The notes: a model not told the origin generated them from the sequence alone. A DNA stretch of 64,000 nucleotides from Microbacterium sp. W4I4 (GCF_030816235.1 NZ_JAUSXT010000001.1:992001-1056000); one strand, 5' to 3'; shown: positions 1-8,964, counted from the first letter of the stretch. Translations and numbers: made by a program.

Positions 1-1280
1 ACACCCGCGCGGCCGCCTTCCAGCCCGGCGCCAGGAGCGAGACGCTGCTGCGTTTCTCGTCCGTCGCCGGCGAGCAGGGCTCCCCCGACACGTGGCGTGA
101 CGTGCGCGGCTTCTCGCTGCGCTTCTACACGACCGAGGGCAACCTCGACATCGTCGGCAACAACACCCCGACGTTCTTCCTGCGCGACGGCATCAAGTTC
201 CCCGACTTCATCCATTCGCAGAAGCGTCTGACCGGCTCCGCGCTGCGCGACGCCGACATGCAGTGGGACTTCTGGACGCTCTCGCCCGAGTCCGCCCACC
301 AGGTCACCTATGTGATGGGCGACCGCGGCCTGCCGCGCTCGTGGCGCCACATGAACGGGTACGGCTCGCACACCTACCAGTGGGTCAACGCCGCGGGTGA
401 GCGCTTCTGGGTGCAGTACCACTTCCTCACCCAGCAGGGTGTGGAGCCGATGTTCGCCGACGAGGCCGAGCGCATCGCCGGTCAGGATGCCGACTACTAC
501 CGTCGCGACCTGTACGAGTCGATCGACAAGGGCGAGTTCCCGGCATGGGACGTCTACGTGCAGGTCATGCCGTACGACGAGGCCAAGGACTACCGCTTCA
601 ACCCGTTCGACCTGACCAAGATCTGGTCGAAGAAGGACTACCCGCGGATCAAGGTCGGCACGTTCACGCTGAACCGCAACCCGCAGAACTTCTTCGCCGA
701 GATCGAGCAGGCCGCGTTCTCGCCGGGGAACCAGGTTCCAGGCACGGGCATCTCGCCGGACAAGATGCTCATGGCGCGCGTCTTCTCGTACCCGGACGCC
801 CAGCGCTACCGCATCGGCACGAACTACAACCAGCTGCCGGTCAACCAGCCGCACGCCGCCCACACGAGCAACTACATGCACGAGGGCAACATGCAGTACC
901 ACTACAACACCGCCGAGCACCGGGTGTACACGCCCAACTCGTACGGTGTCGCCGGTGGGCCGCAGGCCGACCCGCAGCGCGGTGTCGAGGCGAGCTGGGA
1001 GTCGGACGGCGCACTGATCCGCAGCGCTGCCACCCTGCACTCCGAGGACGATGACTTCGGTCAGGCGCGCACACTCATCAACGACGTGTTCACCGCCGAG
1101 GAGCGCCAGCGCTTCATCGAGACCCTCGCCGGTCAGTACGATGCGCTGACCGTCCCCGCCATCCAGGAGCGCTTCTTCTGGTACTGGGGCCAGGTGGACC
1201 CGAAGGTCGCGGAGGACGTCCGCGATGCGGTCGCCACGGGCGCCGCGAACGACGAGGAGCCGGTGGGCGTCGGCGAGTGA
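1..1280 (+). CDS. katA: Catalase (heme, clade 3-like), 5'-truncated by window edge
   Basis: Heme catalase that disproportionates hydrogen peroxide in the cytoplasm. The open frame runs from base 3 with no start, so the window cuts the gene; about 425 residues are present of a usual 480-500. The visible part begins just before the [11 protein letters not shown] region, so the distal catalytic His lies outside. The distal Asn segment ([10 protein letters not shown]) is present, as is the proximal heme-ligand segment [14 protein letters not shown] with its Tyr. The GTG at 102 is internal and should not be taken as the start. A strong terminator follows the stop codon at 1278-1280. The family call is secure; the gene symbol is a generic choice. 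Confidence 0.95.
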   Translation, partial: TRAAAFQPGARSETLLRFSSVAGEQGSPDTWRDVRGFSLRFYTTEGNLDIVGNNTPTFFLRDGIKFPDFIHSQKRLTGSALRDADMQWDFWTLSPESAHQVTYVMGDRGLPRSWRHMNGYGSHTYQWVNAAGERFWVQYHFLTQQGVEPMFADEAERIAGQDADYYRRDLYESIDKGEFPAWDVYVQVMPYDEAKDYRFNPFDLTKIWSKKDYPRIKVGTFTLNRNPQNFFAEIEQAAFSPGNQVPGTGISPDKMLMARVFSYPDAQRYRIGTNYNQLPVNQPHAAHTSNYMHEGNMQYHYNTAEHRVYTPNSYGVAGGPQADPQRGVEASWESDGALIRSAATLHSEDDDFGQARTLINDVFTAEERQRFIETLAGQYDALTVPAIQERFFWYWGQVDPKVAEDVRDAVATGAANDEEPVGVGE

Positions 1281-1296
1281 TCGACTGATTCCCTGC

Positions 1297-1328
1297 GCGG
1301 CGTCGGATGCTTCGGCATCCGACGCCGC
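1297..1328 (+). terminator. Intrinsic terminator after catalase
   Basis: Perfect 14-bp inverted repeat (1297-1310 and 1315-1328) with a TTCG tetraloop, 17 bases after the catalase stop and before the aquaporin start. No clear T-run follows, as is common in high-GC actinobacteria. Confidence 0.8.
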
Positions 1329-1381
1329 TATCGTTCGCAGTGAATTCGATCGCCCCGATCGAACGGACGAGAGGGAATCTC

Positions 1382-2149
1382 ATGAGCGATTCAGCCACAA
1401 CAGCACCTCCGACTTTGGGCGCGAAGCTCGCCGCCGAGGGGTTCGGAACGTTTCTGCTGGTCTTCGGCGGCGTCGGCACCGCAGTGTTCGCCTCCAACCA
1501 TTTCACCGACCCGGGCGCGGGCTCGGCCGTCTACGTCGCCGTCGCCCTCGCGTTCGGCCTGACCGTGCTGGTGGGCGTGTACGCGTTCGGCCCGCTGTCC
1601 GGCGGCCATTTCAACCCGGCGGTGACGCTGGGTGCCGCGGCGGCGGGGCGCATCGCGTGGCGCGACGTCCTGCCGTACATCATCGCGCAGGTCGTCGGCG
1701 GTGTCGTCGCCTCCACCGCGCTGACCCTGATCGGGCTGTTCGGTCCGGAAGGCTGGCTGACCACGGCGCAGGACGCCGGCTTCGCCTCGAACGGCTGGGG
1801 CTCGCACTCCCCAGGCGGGTTCGGGATGATGGCGGCGATCATCATCGAGGTCATCCTGACCGGGTTCTTCCTGCTGGTCATCCTCGGCTCGACGCATCCG
1901 ACTCGCGGCGGCGCGCACGCCGGCATCGCCATCGGCCTGTCGCTGACGCTGATCCACCTGATCGCCATCCCGGTCGACAACACCTCCGTGAACCCCGCGC
2001 GCTCGCTCGCGGCCGCGATCTACGGCGGGTCCGAGGCGCTGGGACAGCTGTGGGTGTTCATCGTCTTCCCCGCCGTAGGCGCGCTGCTGGCCGGCTACGC
2101 CTACCGGGCGCTCTTCGACGGCACGGCGAAGAGCCCCTCGAAGGCCTGA
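1382..2149 (+). CDS. aqpZ: Aquaporin Z-type water channel (MIP family)
   Basis: Six-helix channel of 255 residues for water flow across the plasma membrane. Both half-helix NPA boxes are visible: GGHFNPAVTLG near residue 78 and TSVNPARSLAA near residue 203. The second box is followed by the selectivity-filter Arg. The segment LIHLIAIPVDNTSVNPARS closely matches E. coli AqpZ, including the His of the narrow filter, so a water-specific channel is more likely than a glycerol facilitator. The ATG at 1382 is preferred over an upstream in-frame codon because GAGGG lies just before it. It sits downstream of the catalase but is separated from it by a terminator. Confidence 0.95.
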   Translation: MSDSATTAPPTLGAKLAAEGFGTFLLVFGGVGTAVFASNHFTDPGAGSAVYVAVALAFGLTVLVGVYAFGPLSGGHFNPAVTLGAAAAGRIAWRDVLPYIIAQVVGGVVASTALTLIGLFGPEGWLTTAQDAGFASNGWGSHSPGGFGMMAAIIIEVILTGFFLLVILGSTHPTRGGAHAGIAIGLSLTLIHLIAIPVDNTSVNPARSLAAAIYGGSEALGQLWVFIVFPAVGALLAGYAYRALFDGTAKSPSKA

Positions 2150-2158
2150 TCGAGATCA

Positions 2159-2205
2159 GCCGACGCTCACCGCAGGATCATCCTCATCCGGCGGTGAGCG
2201 TCGGC
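2159..2205. terminator. Bidirectional terminator between convergent genes
   Basis: Perfect 15-bp inverted repeat (2159-2173 and 2191-2205) with a 17-base loop. It separates aqpZ (plus) from the SpoIIM-like gene (minus). The right arm overlaps the last codons of the SpoIIM-like gene. Confidence 0.75.
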
Positions 2206-3173
2206 GTTCCGGCCTCGTACTCCAGGAGGTCGCCGGTCTCCCCGCGTCGCGCCGCGCGGCGGCCGATCACGAGCATGTAGAACAGGAAGACGCCCAGCGC
2301 GAGGGCGCCGATGCCGATCTTCACGGCCCACGGCAGCCCGGAGCCGGTGACGAACCCCTCCACCAGCCCCGAGAGCAGCAGCGCGAAGACGAGGCCGATC
2401 GCGACGGTCGCCAACGCCCGCCCGCCCGCGGCCAGGGATTCTCCTCGCGTGCGCCGTCCGGGCACCGCCCAGGCCCAGAAGATGTGCAGCCCGGCCGCAG
2501 CGGCGACGAAGACCGAGGTCAGCTCGAGCAGGCCGTGCGGCAGGATGTGCAGGATCATCACATCGAGGCTGTCGTGGGCGGCCATCACGGCGGTCGACAC
2601 ACCCAGGCTGACGGAGTTCTGAACGAGCATCCAGACCGGCCACAGACCGGTGACGCCGAACAGCACGCACTGCAGGGCGATCCAGGCATTGTTCGACCAG
2701 ACCAGCCCCGCGAACGACGCCATCGGCCCGTAGTAGTCGACGAAGTCCTCCTCCGCGTACTGCTTGAGCACCTCCGGCGTGCCCAGGGCGGCGATGCGCG
2801 CGGGCTCGGCCGTGATCCACGCCGCGGTGATCACCATGACGAGGACGAAGGCGACCGCGATCACCGCTGTGGTCCAGCGGATGCGGTACAGCGCGGCCGG
2901 CAGCTGCAGCGTGAAGAAGCGCGCGGTCTGAGCGAGGATGTTGTCCCCCGCGCCCGTGAAACGCAGGCGCGCGGCCGCGAGGATCGTGGACAGATACGCG
3001 CCCTGCGGCGAATCGCCGACCGAGGTCTTCAACTCGGCGAGATCGGCGGATGCCGCCCGGTACCGGACGATGAGCTCATCCACCTCGGATCCGCTCAGGC
3101 GGCGCTGACGGCTCAGGGCGTCGAGCCGCTCCCACTCGGGGCGGCGTGCGTCGGTGAGGGCATCGGCATCCAC
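2184..3173 (-). CDS. SpoIIM/DUF95-family membrane protein
   Basis: Integral membrane protein of 329 residues related to stage II sporulation protein M, a family that is widespread in non-sporulating actinobacteria and whose role there is unknown. A soluble N-terminal part of about 110 residues (DARRPEWERLDAL, then an AxxRxRFTG segment) is followed by about five to six hydrophobic helices. The GTG at 3173 is preferred over the GTG at 3182 because a TACAGT -10-like box lies 7 bases upstream of it with no ribosome site, suggesting a leaderless start. In relatives this family often neighbours RDD proteins; here an RDD gene lies two genes away at 4892. Confidence 0.85.
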   Translation of the reverse strand: MDADALTDARRPEWERLDALSRQRRLSGSEVDELIVRYRAASADLAELKTSVGDSPQGAYLSTILAAARLRFTGAGDNILAQTARFFTLQLPAALYRIRWTTAVIAVAFVLVMVITAAWITAEPARIAALGTPEVLKQYAEEDFVDYYGPMASFAGLVWSNNAWIALQCVLFGVTGLWPVWMLVQNSVSLGVSTAVMAAHDSLDVMILHILPHGLLELTSVFVAAAAGLHIFWAWAVPGRRTRGESLAAGGRALATVAIGLVFALLLSGLVEGFVTGSGLPWAVKIGIGALALGVFLFYMLVIGRRAARRGETGDLLEYEAGTPTLTAG

Positions 3174-3180
3174 CTGAAAC

Positions 3181-3186
3181 ACTGTA
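3181..3186 (-). promoter_or_regulatory. Candidate -10 box for a leaderless SpoIIM-like mRNA
   Basis: TACAGT on the minus strand, 7 bases before the GTG at 3173. No convincing -35 box or Shine-Dalgarno is visible. Confidence 0.3.
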
Positions 3187-3215
3187 CGGGCAACCTCCCG
3201 CGGCTGCGAGTCGCG

Positions 3216-4124
3216 TCAGGAGGTCCCGCTGCCGGGCCCATCGCCGGGCTCGGCCCCGGACGGGCCGCGCGTGCGCTGCGGATGCTCCCGCGCCGCGCGG
3301 GCGTCCGCCAGGGCCCGCTCGGCGCCGTCCACCCGATCCGCGGCGGCCGCCAGCCGCTCCGGCAGGTCACCGAGGGCGGCGGCGGCCCGTTCGGCGTCAG
3401 CACGCACGCGGGCGAGCTCTGCCTCCAGGTCGACGATCTGCTCGCCGAGGCGATCGGCGCGGCTCGTGGCGTCGCGCTGATCTCGCGCGAGCTCGTCGTG
3501 CTCGCGCTGGGCGCGGGCCAGCTCCTGCTCGGCGGCACGCACTGCGCGCTCGGCATCCCGTCGCTCGCGGCGCTCCGTGACCTCATCGACCCTGCGCGGG
3601 GCGGGACTCGGGCTCGCCGGAGGACCGCCGGCGACGGTCGCCTCGAGATCGAGCGGGGACTGCCCGGCCGGCTCGAGTTCACGGATGAGACGCCCGGAGG
3701 CGACGGCCGCCGCAGCATCGGGATCGAAGAACGCGGCCGACAGTGTCTGCCGCACGGCTTCAACGGTGGACTCGGTCACCCGCTCGCCCCGGTCCTCGGC
3801 CAGGGATGCCGCCTCGCGGGCCAGCTGGCTCGTCAGTGCGCGCCGCTGCTGACCGAGCTTCGCCAGCGCCGGCGCGTCCAGGTCGGCCTGCGCCTCGCGC
3901 AGCTCCTCGGCCAGCTGCAGCGCCTGCGCCAGCCGATCGGCCCGCTCCTGCGCGAAGACATTCACGACCCAGGCGGCGACGGACGGTCTGCGCAGCACCC
4001 GGACCCGCTCCGCCAGTCCGCGATCCGCGAGTCCCTTCGCGCGCGCAGTGCGCTCGGCGATGAACTCGCTCGGCTTCGCCGTGTACAGCTCGGCGGCGAT
4101 CCGGGTCAGCTCGTCGGCCATCAT
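3216..4124 (-). CDS. Coiled-coil protein of unknown function
   Basis: A 302-residue soluble protein without a signal peptide or membrane segment. The N-terminal 110 residues (ELYTAKPSEFIAERTARAKG and a conserved-looking RRPSVAAWVVNVFA segment) look structured. A proline-rich linker lies near 150-180. From about 180 to 270 there is a long heptad-rich Glu/Arg/Ala coiled coil, followed by a Gly/Pro/Ser tail. Proteins of this type occur in many actinobacteria and are sometimes misnamed transposase; nothing here resembles a transposase. Its ATG overlaps the TGA of the SRAP gene by 4 bp (ATGA), so the two are translationally coupled and may act together. I do not recognise a function. Confidence 0.75.
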   Translation of the reverse strand: MMADELTRIAAELYTAKPSEFIAERTARAKGLADRGLAERVRVLRRPSVAAWVVNVFAQERADRLAQALQLAEELREAQADLDAPALAKLGQQRRALTSQLAREAASLAEDRGERVTESTVEAVRQTLSAAFFDPDAAAAVASGRLIRELEPAGQSPLDLEATVAGGPPASPSPAPRRVDEVTERRERRDAERAVRAAEQELARAQREHDELARDQRDATSRADRLGEQIVDLEAELARVRADAERAAAALGDLPERLAAAADRVDGAERALADARAAREHPQRTRGPSGAEPGDGPGSGTS

Positions 4125-4816
4125 GCCGCCGGTTCGATCACCGACGGATCTGCGGGGTCCACGGTCCGGGAGTTGTTGACCTTCCGGTCCACGACATGCT
4201 GCGTCACGGTGGCTGCGACGTCGGCGGATGCGGCGTCCAGGAGAGCCAGCATCCCCTCACGTCCACCCCGGTCGAGCTTCGCCGGCTCGAGCCATTCGTC
4301 CGCGGCATCGGGCGTGAGGAACGCGGGCATCCTGTCGTGCACCTCACCGCCGGCGTCGCGCGCCTCCCTGGTGACGACCACGAAGCAGCGCGTGTGCTCG
4401 CCGGTCGGCAGATCCATCGACCAGGTGAGCCCGGCCGCGGCGAGCAGCCCGCCGCCGTGCAGGAAGTGCGGCGTCTTGTCGCCCTTCTGGCCTGTCCACT
4501 CGAAGTACCCGCGCATCGGGACGACGCAGCGGGCGGCGGTGAACGGCGGGGCCCAGAATCCGGTGTCGAGCTTTTCGATCCGCGCGTTGATGATCGGCGG
4601 GCCCTTGGGTCGGCTGACCGGCTTCTGCCAATCCCACCGGGCGAGCTCGAGGAACCGGCCCTCGCCGCGGTCGCGGACGATCACCGCATCATCCGTGGGC
4701 GCGATCGAATAGGAGCCGTGGAACTCGCGCCACCAGTCCTCGGGCCTGCCGCCGTCGATGACGAACTGCCGGATCAGATCATCGGTCGTGGCATCCATCG
4801 CGAATCGTCCGCACAT
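4121..4816 (-). CDS. yedK: SRAP-domain abasic-site crosslinking protein (YedK/HMCES family)
   Basis: A 231-residue SRAP protein that shields abasic sites in single-stranded DNA by forming a covalent thiazolidine link through Cys2. The diagnostic N-terminus MCGRF is present, with Cys2 exposed after Met removal. Other family residues visible are Asn77 in NARIEKL, Glu106 in GYFEWT and His160 in EVHDRMP. The length is typical. The start is fixed by MCGRF; an open frame continues upstream but the family never extends past this Met. A TATGCT box lies 7 bases before the ATG. It is the first gene of a two-gene unit with the coiled-coil protein. Confidence 0.95.
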   Translation of the reverse strand: MCGRFAMDATTDDLIRQFVIDGGRPEDWWREFHGSYSIAPTDDAVIVRDRGEGRFLELARWDWQKPVSRPKGPPIINARIEKLDTGFWAPPFTAARCVVPMRGYFEWTGQKGDKTPHFLHGGGLLAAAGLTWSMDLPTGEHTRCFVVVTREARDAGGEVHDRMPAFLTPDAADEWLEPAKLDRGGREGMLALLDAASADVAATVTQHVVDRKVNNSRTVDPADPSVIEPAA

Positions 4817-4823
4817 GCCCGTG

Positions 4824-4829
4824 AGCATA
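4824..4829 (-). promoter_or_regulatory. Candidate -10 box for a leaderless SRAP mRNA
   Basis: TATGCT on the minus strand, 7 bases before the MCGRF start codon at 4816. No Shine-Dalgarno lies between. Confidence 0.35.
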
Positions 4830-4879
4830 CGCGGGGACACCGACGTCCACCGCGACCCCTGATCCGCTCCGGCACCTGA

Positions 4880-4885
4880 TTTACT
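4880..4885 (+). promoter_or_regulatory. Candidate -10 box upstream of the RDD gene
   Basis: TTTACT 6 bases before the ATG at 4892. GGAG also lies in the spacer, so leaderless and leadered translation are both possible. It faces the SRAP promoter in the divergent intergenic region. Confidence 0.25.
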
Positions 4886-4891
4886 GGAGTC

Positions 4892-5701
4892 ATGTCGAGC
4901 GCGATCACCGATGAACAGGAGATCCTCTCCGGCGAGGCCGTCGCGATCGACGTGCAGCCGGTGGGGTTCATCCTCCGGGCCGCGGGCGCCTTCATCGACA
5001 TGCTGATCGGCTTCGCCGTCTTCGTCGCGTTCATCCTGCTGCAGATCTGGCTGCTGAGTCAGGGGCTGCTCGACGCGCACACGATGCCGATGCTCAGCAT
5101 CTGGGCTTCCGTGCTGAGCTTCCTCGTGCTGCCGATCACCATCGAGACCGCGATGCGCGGCCGCAGCGTCGGCAAGCTCGCCGTGGGCGGACGGGTCGTG
5201 CGCATCGACGGCGGGGCGATCACGTTCCGGCACACCTTCATCCGCGCGCTCATCGGTGTCCTGGAGATCTACATGACCTTCGGCGGCGGCGCCGTCATCA
5301 CCGGCGCCCTCACCGCGCGGTCGCAGCGTCTGGGAGACCTCGTCGCCGGCACCTACTCGCAGCGGGTGCGCACTCCCGCCCTTCCGCGGCACACACCGTA
5401 TCTGCCGCCGTCGCTGGCCGAGTGGGCCCGGGTGGCCGATGTGGCGCGCCTGCCCGACCGGCTCGCGCGCCGGGTCTCGCAGTTCCTGTCGTCCGCCGAG
5501 CAGCTCTCCCCCGCGGCACGTGTCCGCATCGCGCACGAGCTCGCCGGTGAGGTGGGCGAGTTCGTGTCCCCGCTGCCGCAGGTGGCCCCGGAGGACCTGC
5601 TGCGCGGGGTGACGGCCCTGCGCCGTCAGCGCGAGCAGCGCGCGCTCGTCCTCGCCGACGACCGCGCGGAGCGGCTCACCGGCCGGCGCGTGCGCATCTG
5701 A
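4892..5701 (+). CDS. RDD-family membrane protein
   Basis: A 269-residue protein with an RDD domain over residues 20-150. After the segment FILRAAGAFIDML, which carries the conserved Arg and Asp, come three or four hydrophobic helices, with GRSVGKLAVGGRVVR between helices 2 and 3 as is usual for the family. The C-terminal 110 residues are soluble, charged and Arg-rich. The function of RDD proteins is mostly unknown; some act in ion transport. It is transcribed divergently from the SRAP gene and lies near the SpoIIM-like gene. Confidence 0.9.
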   Translation: MSSAITDEQEILSGEAVAIDVQPVGFILRAAGAFIDMLIGFAVFVAFILLQIWLLSQGLLDAHTMPMLSIWASVLSFLVLPITIETAMRGRSVGKLAVGGRVVRIDGGAITFRHTFIRALIGVLEIYMTFGGGAVITGALTARSQRLGDLVAGTYSQRVRTPALPRHTPYLPPSLAEWARVADVARLPDRLARRVSQFLSSAEQLSPAARVRIAHELAGEVGEFVSPLPQVAPEDLLRGVTALRRQREQRALVLADDRAERLTGRRVRI

Positions 5702-5717
5702 TCCTCGATGCGTCGCG

Positions 5718-6932
5718 TCAGAACCTGATCGCGTCGATCACCTTCACCCGCAGCGCCACCAGCGCCGGCACGAAGCCGGACAGCGCGCCCACGACGACAG
5801 CGGCGACGAGGCCGGTGACGGCCGCACGCATCGGGAACGGGGGCACGTCCTGCAGCTGCATGTTCAGCAGGTCCCCCGCCATCACCCAGCGCAGCGCGGC
5901 GACCGTCAGCGCGATGCCGATGATGCCCGCCACCGTGGTGGCGACCAGACTCTCCAGGAGGACGGTGGTGAACACGCGCCCGGCCGTGGCGCCGAACGCC
6001 CGCCGCACACCGATCTCACGCACTCGCTGGCGCATCGCCACCAGCTGGATGTTGATCAGGCTCAGAGCGCCGAGTCCCAGGATCAGGGCCGCGATGCCGG
6101 TCATGATCAGCTCTTGGATCCGCATGCCCTCGGCGTACCCGGGCTGCGCCGCGAAGTCCGCGCGTGAGACGTTCACGACCTGTCCGGCGGGGAGCCCCGC
6201 GCGCAGGTCCATCGCGAGCACAGGTCCGATCTCGGCTGCGCTGTGCTCGGAGACCCAGACGTCCCAGTGCACGGAGGTCTCGTCGGGAAGTCGGTCGACG
6301 CGCGCCGCGTACGCATCGAAGAGCAGGTCGATGCGCACCTCCTCGTCGTGCTGCCACTGCTTGGGCCTCACTCCGACGATCTGGTAGGTGCCGCCGGCCT
6401 CGCCTCGCAGCCGGAGTGTCGGATGCTGTGCCACCGGTACGCGTCCCAGCCGGTCCCACAGCGGTTCGCTGATGATCACCGGCGGGGCCAGCGCCTCGAC
6501 ATCCGTCGGGAGGAACTCGCGGCCCTCGATGAGCTTCTCCCGATGGATCAGCGCGAAGGACGGATCCAGAAGCCGCGCCGAGGTCTGACGTGCGCCGTCG
6601 GGCGCATCGACCAGGACCTGCAGTCCATCCGCGACACGGGAGACCTGCGTGAAGCCGTATCGTTCGGCGACTCTGTCGAACCGCTCCTGGAACTGCGCGG
6701 CGTCGACAGGCCCGCCGTCCGCGGCGCTCGCGTACACCTGGATCGTCGCCGCGCGCCCGCCGTAGCGGTCGGACTGCTCGATCTGGTTCTGGAACTGATA
6801 CTCCGATAGGGCGACCACCGCAGTCAGCGCCCCGACCGACACAGCGATGCCGATCAGGCTGAGCAGCACGCGCATCCTGTGCACGCGGATCTCCGCCCAC
6901 GCATCTGCGAGCGCCCCGAGGATGGCGGTCAT
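5718..6932 (-). CDS. MacB-like ABC transporter permease (FtsX family)
   Basis: A 404-residue permease with the type VII (MacB/FtsX) layout. One membrane helix lies at about residues 22-44, followed by an extracytoplasmic MacB_PCD-type domain of about 220 residues. A block of three helices occupies the last 130 residues. The segment RVREIGVRRAFGAT just after the second helix is the usual cytoplasmic signature. With the ATPase (6929) and the adaptor (7681) it should form a mechanotransmission-type exporter; substrates of such systems include peptides, antibiotics and lipids. Its ATG overlaps the ATPase stop by 4 bp. Confidence 0.92.
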   Translation of the reverse strand: MTAILGALADAWAEIRVHRMRVLLSLIGIAVSVGALTAVVALSEYQFQNQIEQSDRYGGRAATIQVYASAADGGPVDAAQFQERFDRVAERYGFTQVSRVADGLQVLVDAPDGARQTSARLLDPSFALIHREKLIEGREFLPTDVEALAPPVIISEPLWDRLGRVPVAQHPTLRLRGEAGGTYQIVGVRPKQWQHDEEVRIDLLFDAYAARVDRLPDETSVHWDVWVSEHSAAEIGPVLAMDLRAGLPAGQVVNVSRADFAAQPGYAEGMRIQELIMTGIAALILGLGALSLINIQLVAMRQRVREIGVRRAFGATAGRVFTTVLLESLVATTVAGIIGIALTVAALRWVMAGDLLNMQLQDVPPFPMRAAVTGLVAAVVVGALSGFVPALVALRVKVIDAIRF

Positions 6933-7684
6933 CGTGTCTCCTCCGGAACGGATGCGGAGAGCGAGGCATCCTGCAGGGTGGACGCCTCGAAGGCGCGCTG
7001 CAGGTTCGCGGGGGTCAGCACGCCGGCATCCAGCCGATAGTGCCGCCGAGCGCGCGCCGCCACATGCAGGTCGTGGGTGATCGTCACCAGCGCGGCATCC
7101 GTCTCGGTCGCCACCTCATCCAGCAGCGCCATCACGGTCGCTCCCGTGTCGATGTCCAGCGCTCCGGTCGGCTCGTCGGCGAGGATCAGCACCGGCCGGC
7201 GCACCAGCGCGCGGGCGATCGCCACACGCTGCTGCTCGCCGCCCGAGAGCCGGTCCGCGACCTGCTCGACGCGATGCCCGAGCCCGACCCGCTCCAGCAT
7301 GTCCGCGGCGATGCTGCGGCGCTTCCAGAACAGCCGCCCTTTCGCATGCCCCAGCGGCATCATCACGTTGTCGAGCGCCGTGCGTCCCGGCAGCAGGTTG
7401 AACTGCTGGAACACGAACCCGACGTTCGCACCGCGCAGCCGATCCAGCGCGCCCGCGCGCATCTTCCGCACCTCACGACCCTCGAAGGCGACGGAGCCCG
7501 CGCTCGGGGTGTCGAGCATGCCGAGGATGTTCAGCAGCGTGGATTTGCCCGATCCGGAACGGCCCACGATGGAGACGTGGTCGCCGGCGCTCACCTCGAG
7601 ATCGACATCCCTCAGGATCTCGAGCATCGAGTCGTCGGGCAGCCGCACGCTCTTGGCCACGCCCTGCAGGGCGACCAGACTCAC
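6929..7684 (-). CDS. MacB/LolD-type ABC transporter ATPase
   Basis: A 251-residue ABC ATPase that powers the neighbouring permease. Visible motifs are Walker A GRSGSGKST at residues 41-49, the Q-loop VFQQFNLLPG, signature LSGGEQQRVAIARAL from 146, Walker B VLILADEP at 165-172 and the H-loop TITHD. I chose the GTG at 7684 because it overlaps the adaptor stop codon as GTGA, matching the coupling seen through this operon. The open frame extends seven codons further upstream. Confidence 0.93.
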   Translation of the reverse strand: MSLVALQGVAKSVRLPDDSMLEILRDVDLEVSAGDHVSIVGRSGSGKSTLLNILGMLDTPSAGSVAFEGREVRKMRAGALDRLRGANVGFVFQQFNLLPGRTALDNVMMPLGHAKGRLFWKRRSIAADMLERVGLGHRVEQVADRLSGGEQQRVAIARALVRRPVLILADEPTGALDIDTGATVMALLDEVATETDAALVTITHDLHVAARARRHYRLDAGVLTPANLQRAFEASTLQDASLSASVPEETR

Positions 7685-8610
7685 CAGCTCGTCCCCGTCT
7701 CGCACATCTGGCCACCGCTGCCGTCGTCCCAGCAGTTCTCCTCCACGGGGGCGGCGAATCCGGGCACGTACTGCCGGATCTGATCGCCTTCCGCCAGCCC
7801 CTCCAGGATCTCCACGGTCTCACCGTCGTTCACGCCGAGCTTCACGGTGCGCTTCTCGGGCTCCGCACCGTCACCGGCATCCGCCCACACCACCCCGCTG
7901 CCGGCGCCGCCCTGCACGGCGGTCACCGGGATCACCAGCGCATCGTCGACCTTGCCGAGAGCGAGATCCAGCTTCGCGGGGAGCCCGGCGAAAACGGTCT
8001 GGTCGATGGGGACGCCACAGCGCACACTGGCCGTGCCTTCATCCGAGACCTGCACGCGCACTCCGGTGCACACGAACGGTGCCGGGCCTCCGGTGATCGT
8101 CACGGTCGCCTCATCCGGTGCATTCACCAGTCGGTAGAGCTGTGCCGGCTGCACCGTGGCCCGCACGTGATAGCGCGACGGCAGGAGCGTGAGCACCTCG
8201 CCGCCGACGCTGGACTGCTGCCCTTTCACGAGCGCGAGCGCACTGACGTCGCCCGCCTCGGGCGCGACGATGTCGATGCTCTTGACGGGCTGATCCTGCT
8301 TGACGGTGAAGAGCACCTGTCCCTTCGTGACGCTCGCGCCCTCGGCGACATGCACCTTCGTGACGACACCATTGATCTCACTGCGAACCGCATAGCTCTC
8401 ATCACGGGCGATGGTGCCTTCCAGTGACAGCTCGTTGACCACGGTTCCCCGTTCGACGGGGACCACCGGATCGGAGACGCTCGCGCCCGGTACCGGGGGC
8501 GCGGCCTCGGCGACATCCGGGAAGAACGCGAGTTTCACCAGCGCGGCGGCGGCCGCAGCGAGCACGAGGACGAAGACCACAGGGAGGATCACACGGCGCC
8601 AGACGAGCAC
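7681..8610 (-). CDS. HlyD/MacA-like membrane-fusion (periplasmic adaptor) protein
   Basis: A 309-residue extracytoplasmic adaptor of the tripartite export type. A signal anchor at residues 7-29 precedes a barrel-sandwich segment (SEINGVVTKVHVAEGASVTKGQVLF) and a C-terminal membrane-proximal region. The long alpha-hairpin of Gram-negative adaptors is missing, as expected where no TolC is needed. It is the first gene of the adaptor-ATPase-permease operon. GGAAAGG precedes the GTG start at 8610. No sensor or regulator is adjacent to suggest the substrate. Confidence 0.88.
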   Translation of the reverse strand: MLVWRRVILPVVFVLVLAAAAAALVKLAFFPDVAEAAPPVPGASVSDPVVPVERGTVVNELSLEGTIARDESYAVRSEINGVVTKVHVAEGASVTKGQVLFTVKQDQPVKSIDIVAPEAGDVSALALVKGQQSSVGGEVLTLLPSRYHVRATVQPAQLYRLVNAPDEATVTITGGPAPFVCTGVRVQVSDEGTASVRCGVPIDQTVFAGLPAKLDLALGKVDDALVIPVTAVQGGAGSGVVWADAGDGAEPEKRTVKLGVNDGETVEILEGLAEGDQIRQYVPGFAAPVEENCWDDGSGGQMCETGTSW

Positions 8611-8677
8611 GGTTGCCTTTCCGAGGACAGCCGCCCTGGCTCCCCCGCACTCAGGCTAGGGGAGAGTCATCCCGGAG

Positions 8678-8701
8678 CGGATCAGGGGTTCCCCCGATCC
8701 G
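8678..8701 (-). terminator. Stem-loop downstream of the DUF3499 gene
   Basis: 11-bp imperfect inverted repeat (8678-8688 and 8691-8701, one mismatch), 32 bases past the DUF3499 stop. It is probably the terminator of that gene. Confidence 0.5.
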
Positions 8702-8732
8702 TCGGTGTGTTTCCCTGATGCGCCGGCGCGGT

Positions 8733-8957
8733 TCAGTGGCGCAGCGCCTCGTGCCGGATGACCAGCCAGCCCGCCGGGACCGACAGTCGCTCCGAGTGCT
8801 GCGCGCAGAGGTCGTGGGCGTGCGGATCCCCGCCGGGACCGAGCGGGCCGAGGGCCGCCATCTGGTCGCCGTAGTCGAACGTGAGGGTGGCGACGGCCTC
8901 GCGGGCGCACGCCACCTTCGAGCAGAGCCGTTCGTCGGTGCGGAGTGAGTCATCCAT
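8733..8957 (-). CDS. DUF3499 family small protein
   Basis: A 74-residue protein matching the actinobacterial DUF3499 family. The order is LCSKVACAREAVATLTFDY, then DPHAHDLCAQHSERLSVP and a terminal PAGWLVIRHE. Three or four Cys plus His residues (C12, C17, C51, H54) could bind a metal; that is inference. The function is unknown. The family sits between whiB2 and a metallopeptidase gene in mycobacteria (Rv3258c), and the same neighbours occur here. A TACTCT box lies 7 bases before the ATG. Confidence 0.85.
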   Translation of the reverse strand: MDDSLRTDERLCSKVACAREAVATLTFDYGDQMAALGPLGPGGDPHAHDLCAQHSERLSVPAGWLVIRHEALRH

Positions 8958-8964
8958 CCCCTTC

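Noticed and set aside
1..2149. Catalase and aquaporin as one peroxide-defence operon
   Set aside because: A perfect 14-bp terminator lies between them and the aquaporin has its own ribosome site; the filter residues suggest a water channel.
3216..4124. Transposase, as such coiled-coil proteins are sometimes labelled
   Set aside because: No DDE or Tyr/Ser recombinase motif, no terminal inverted repeats, and tight coupling to the SRAP gene.
2484..4712. Very long open frame on the plus strand across the SpoIIM-like, coiled-coil and SRAP genes
   Set aside because: Its translation is Arg/Gly/Pro/His-rich without any family motif and lies antisense to three genes with clear domains. Such shadows are normal in high-GC DNA.
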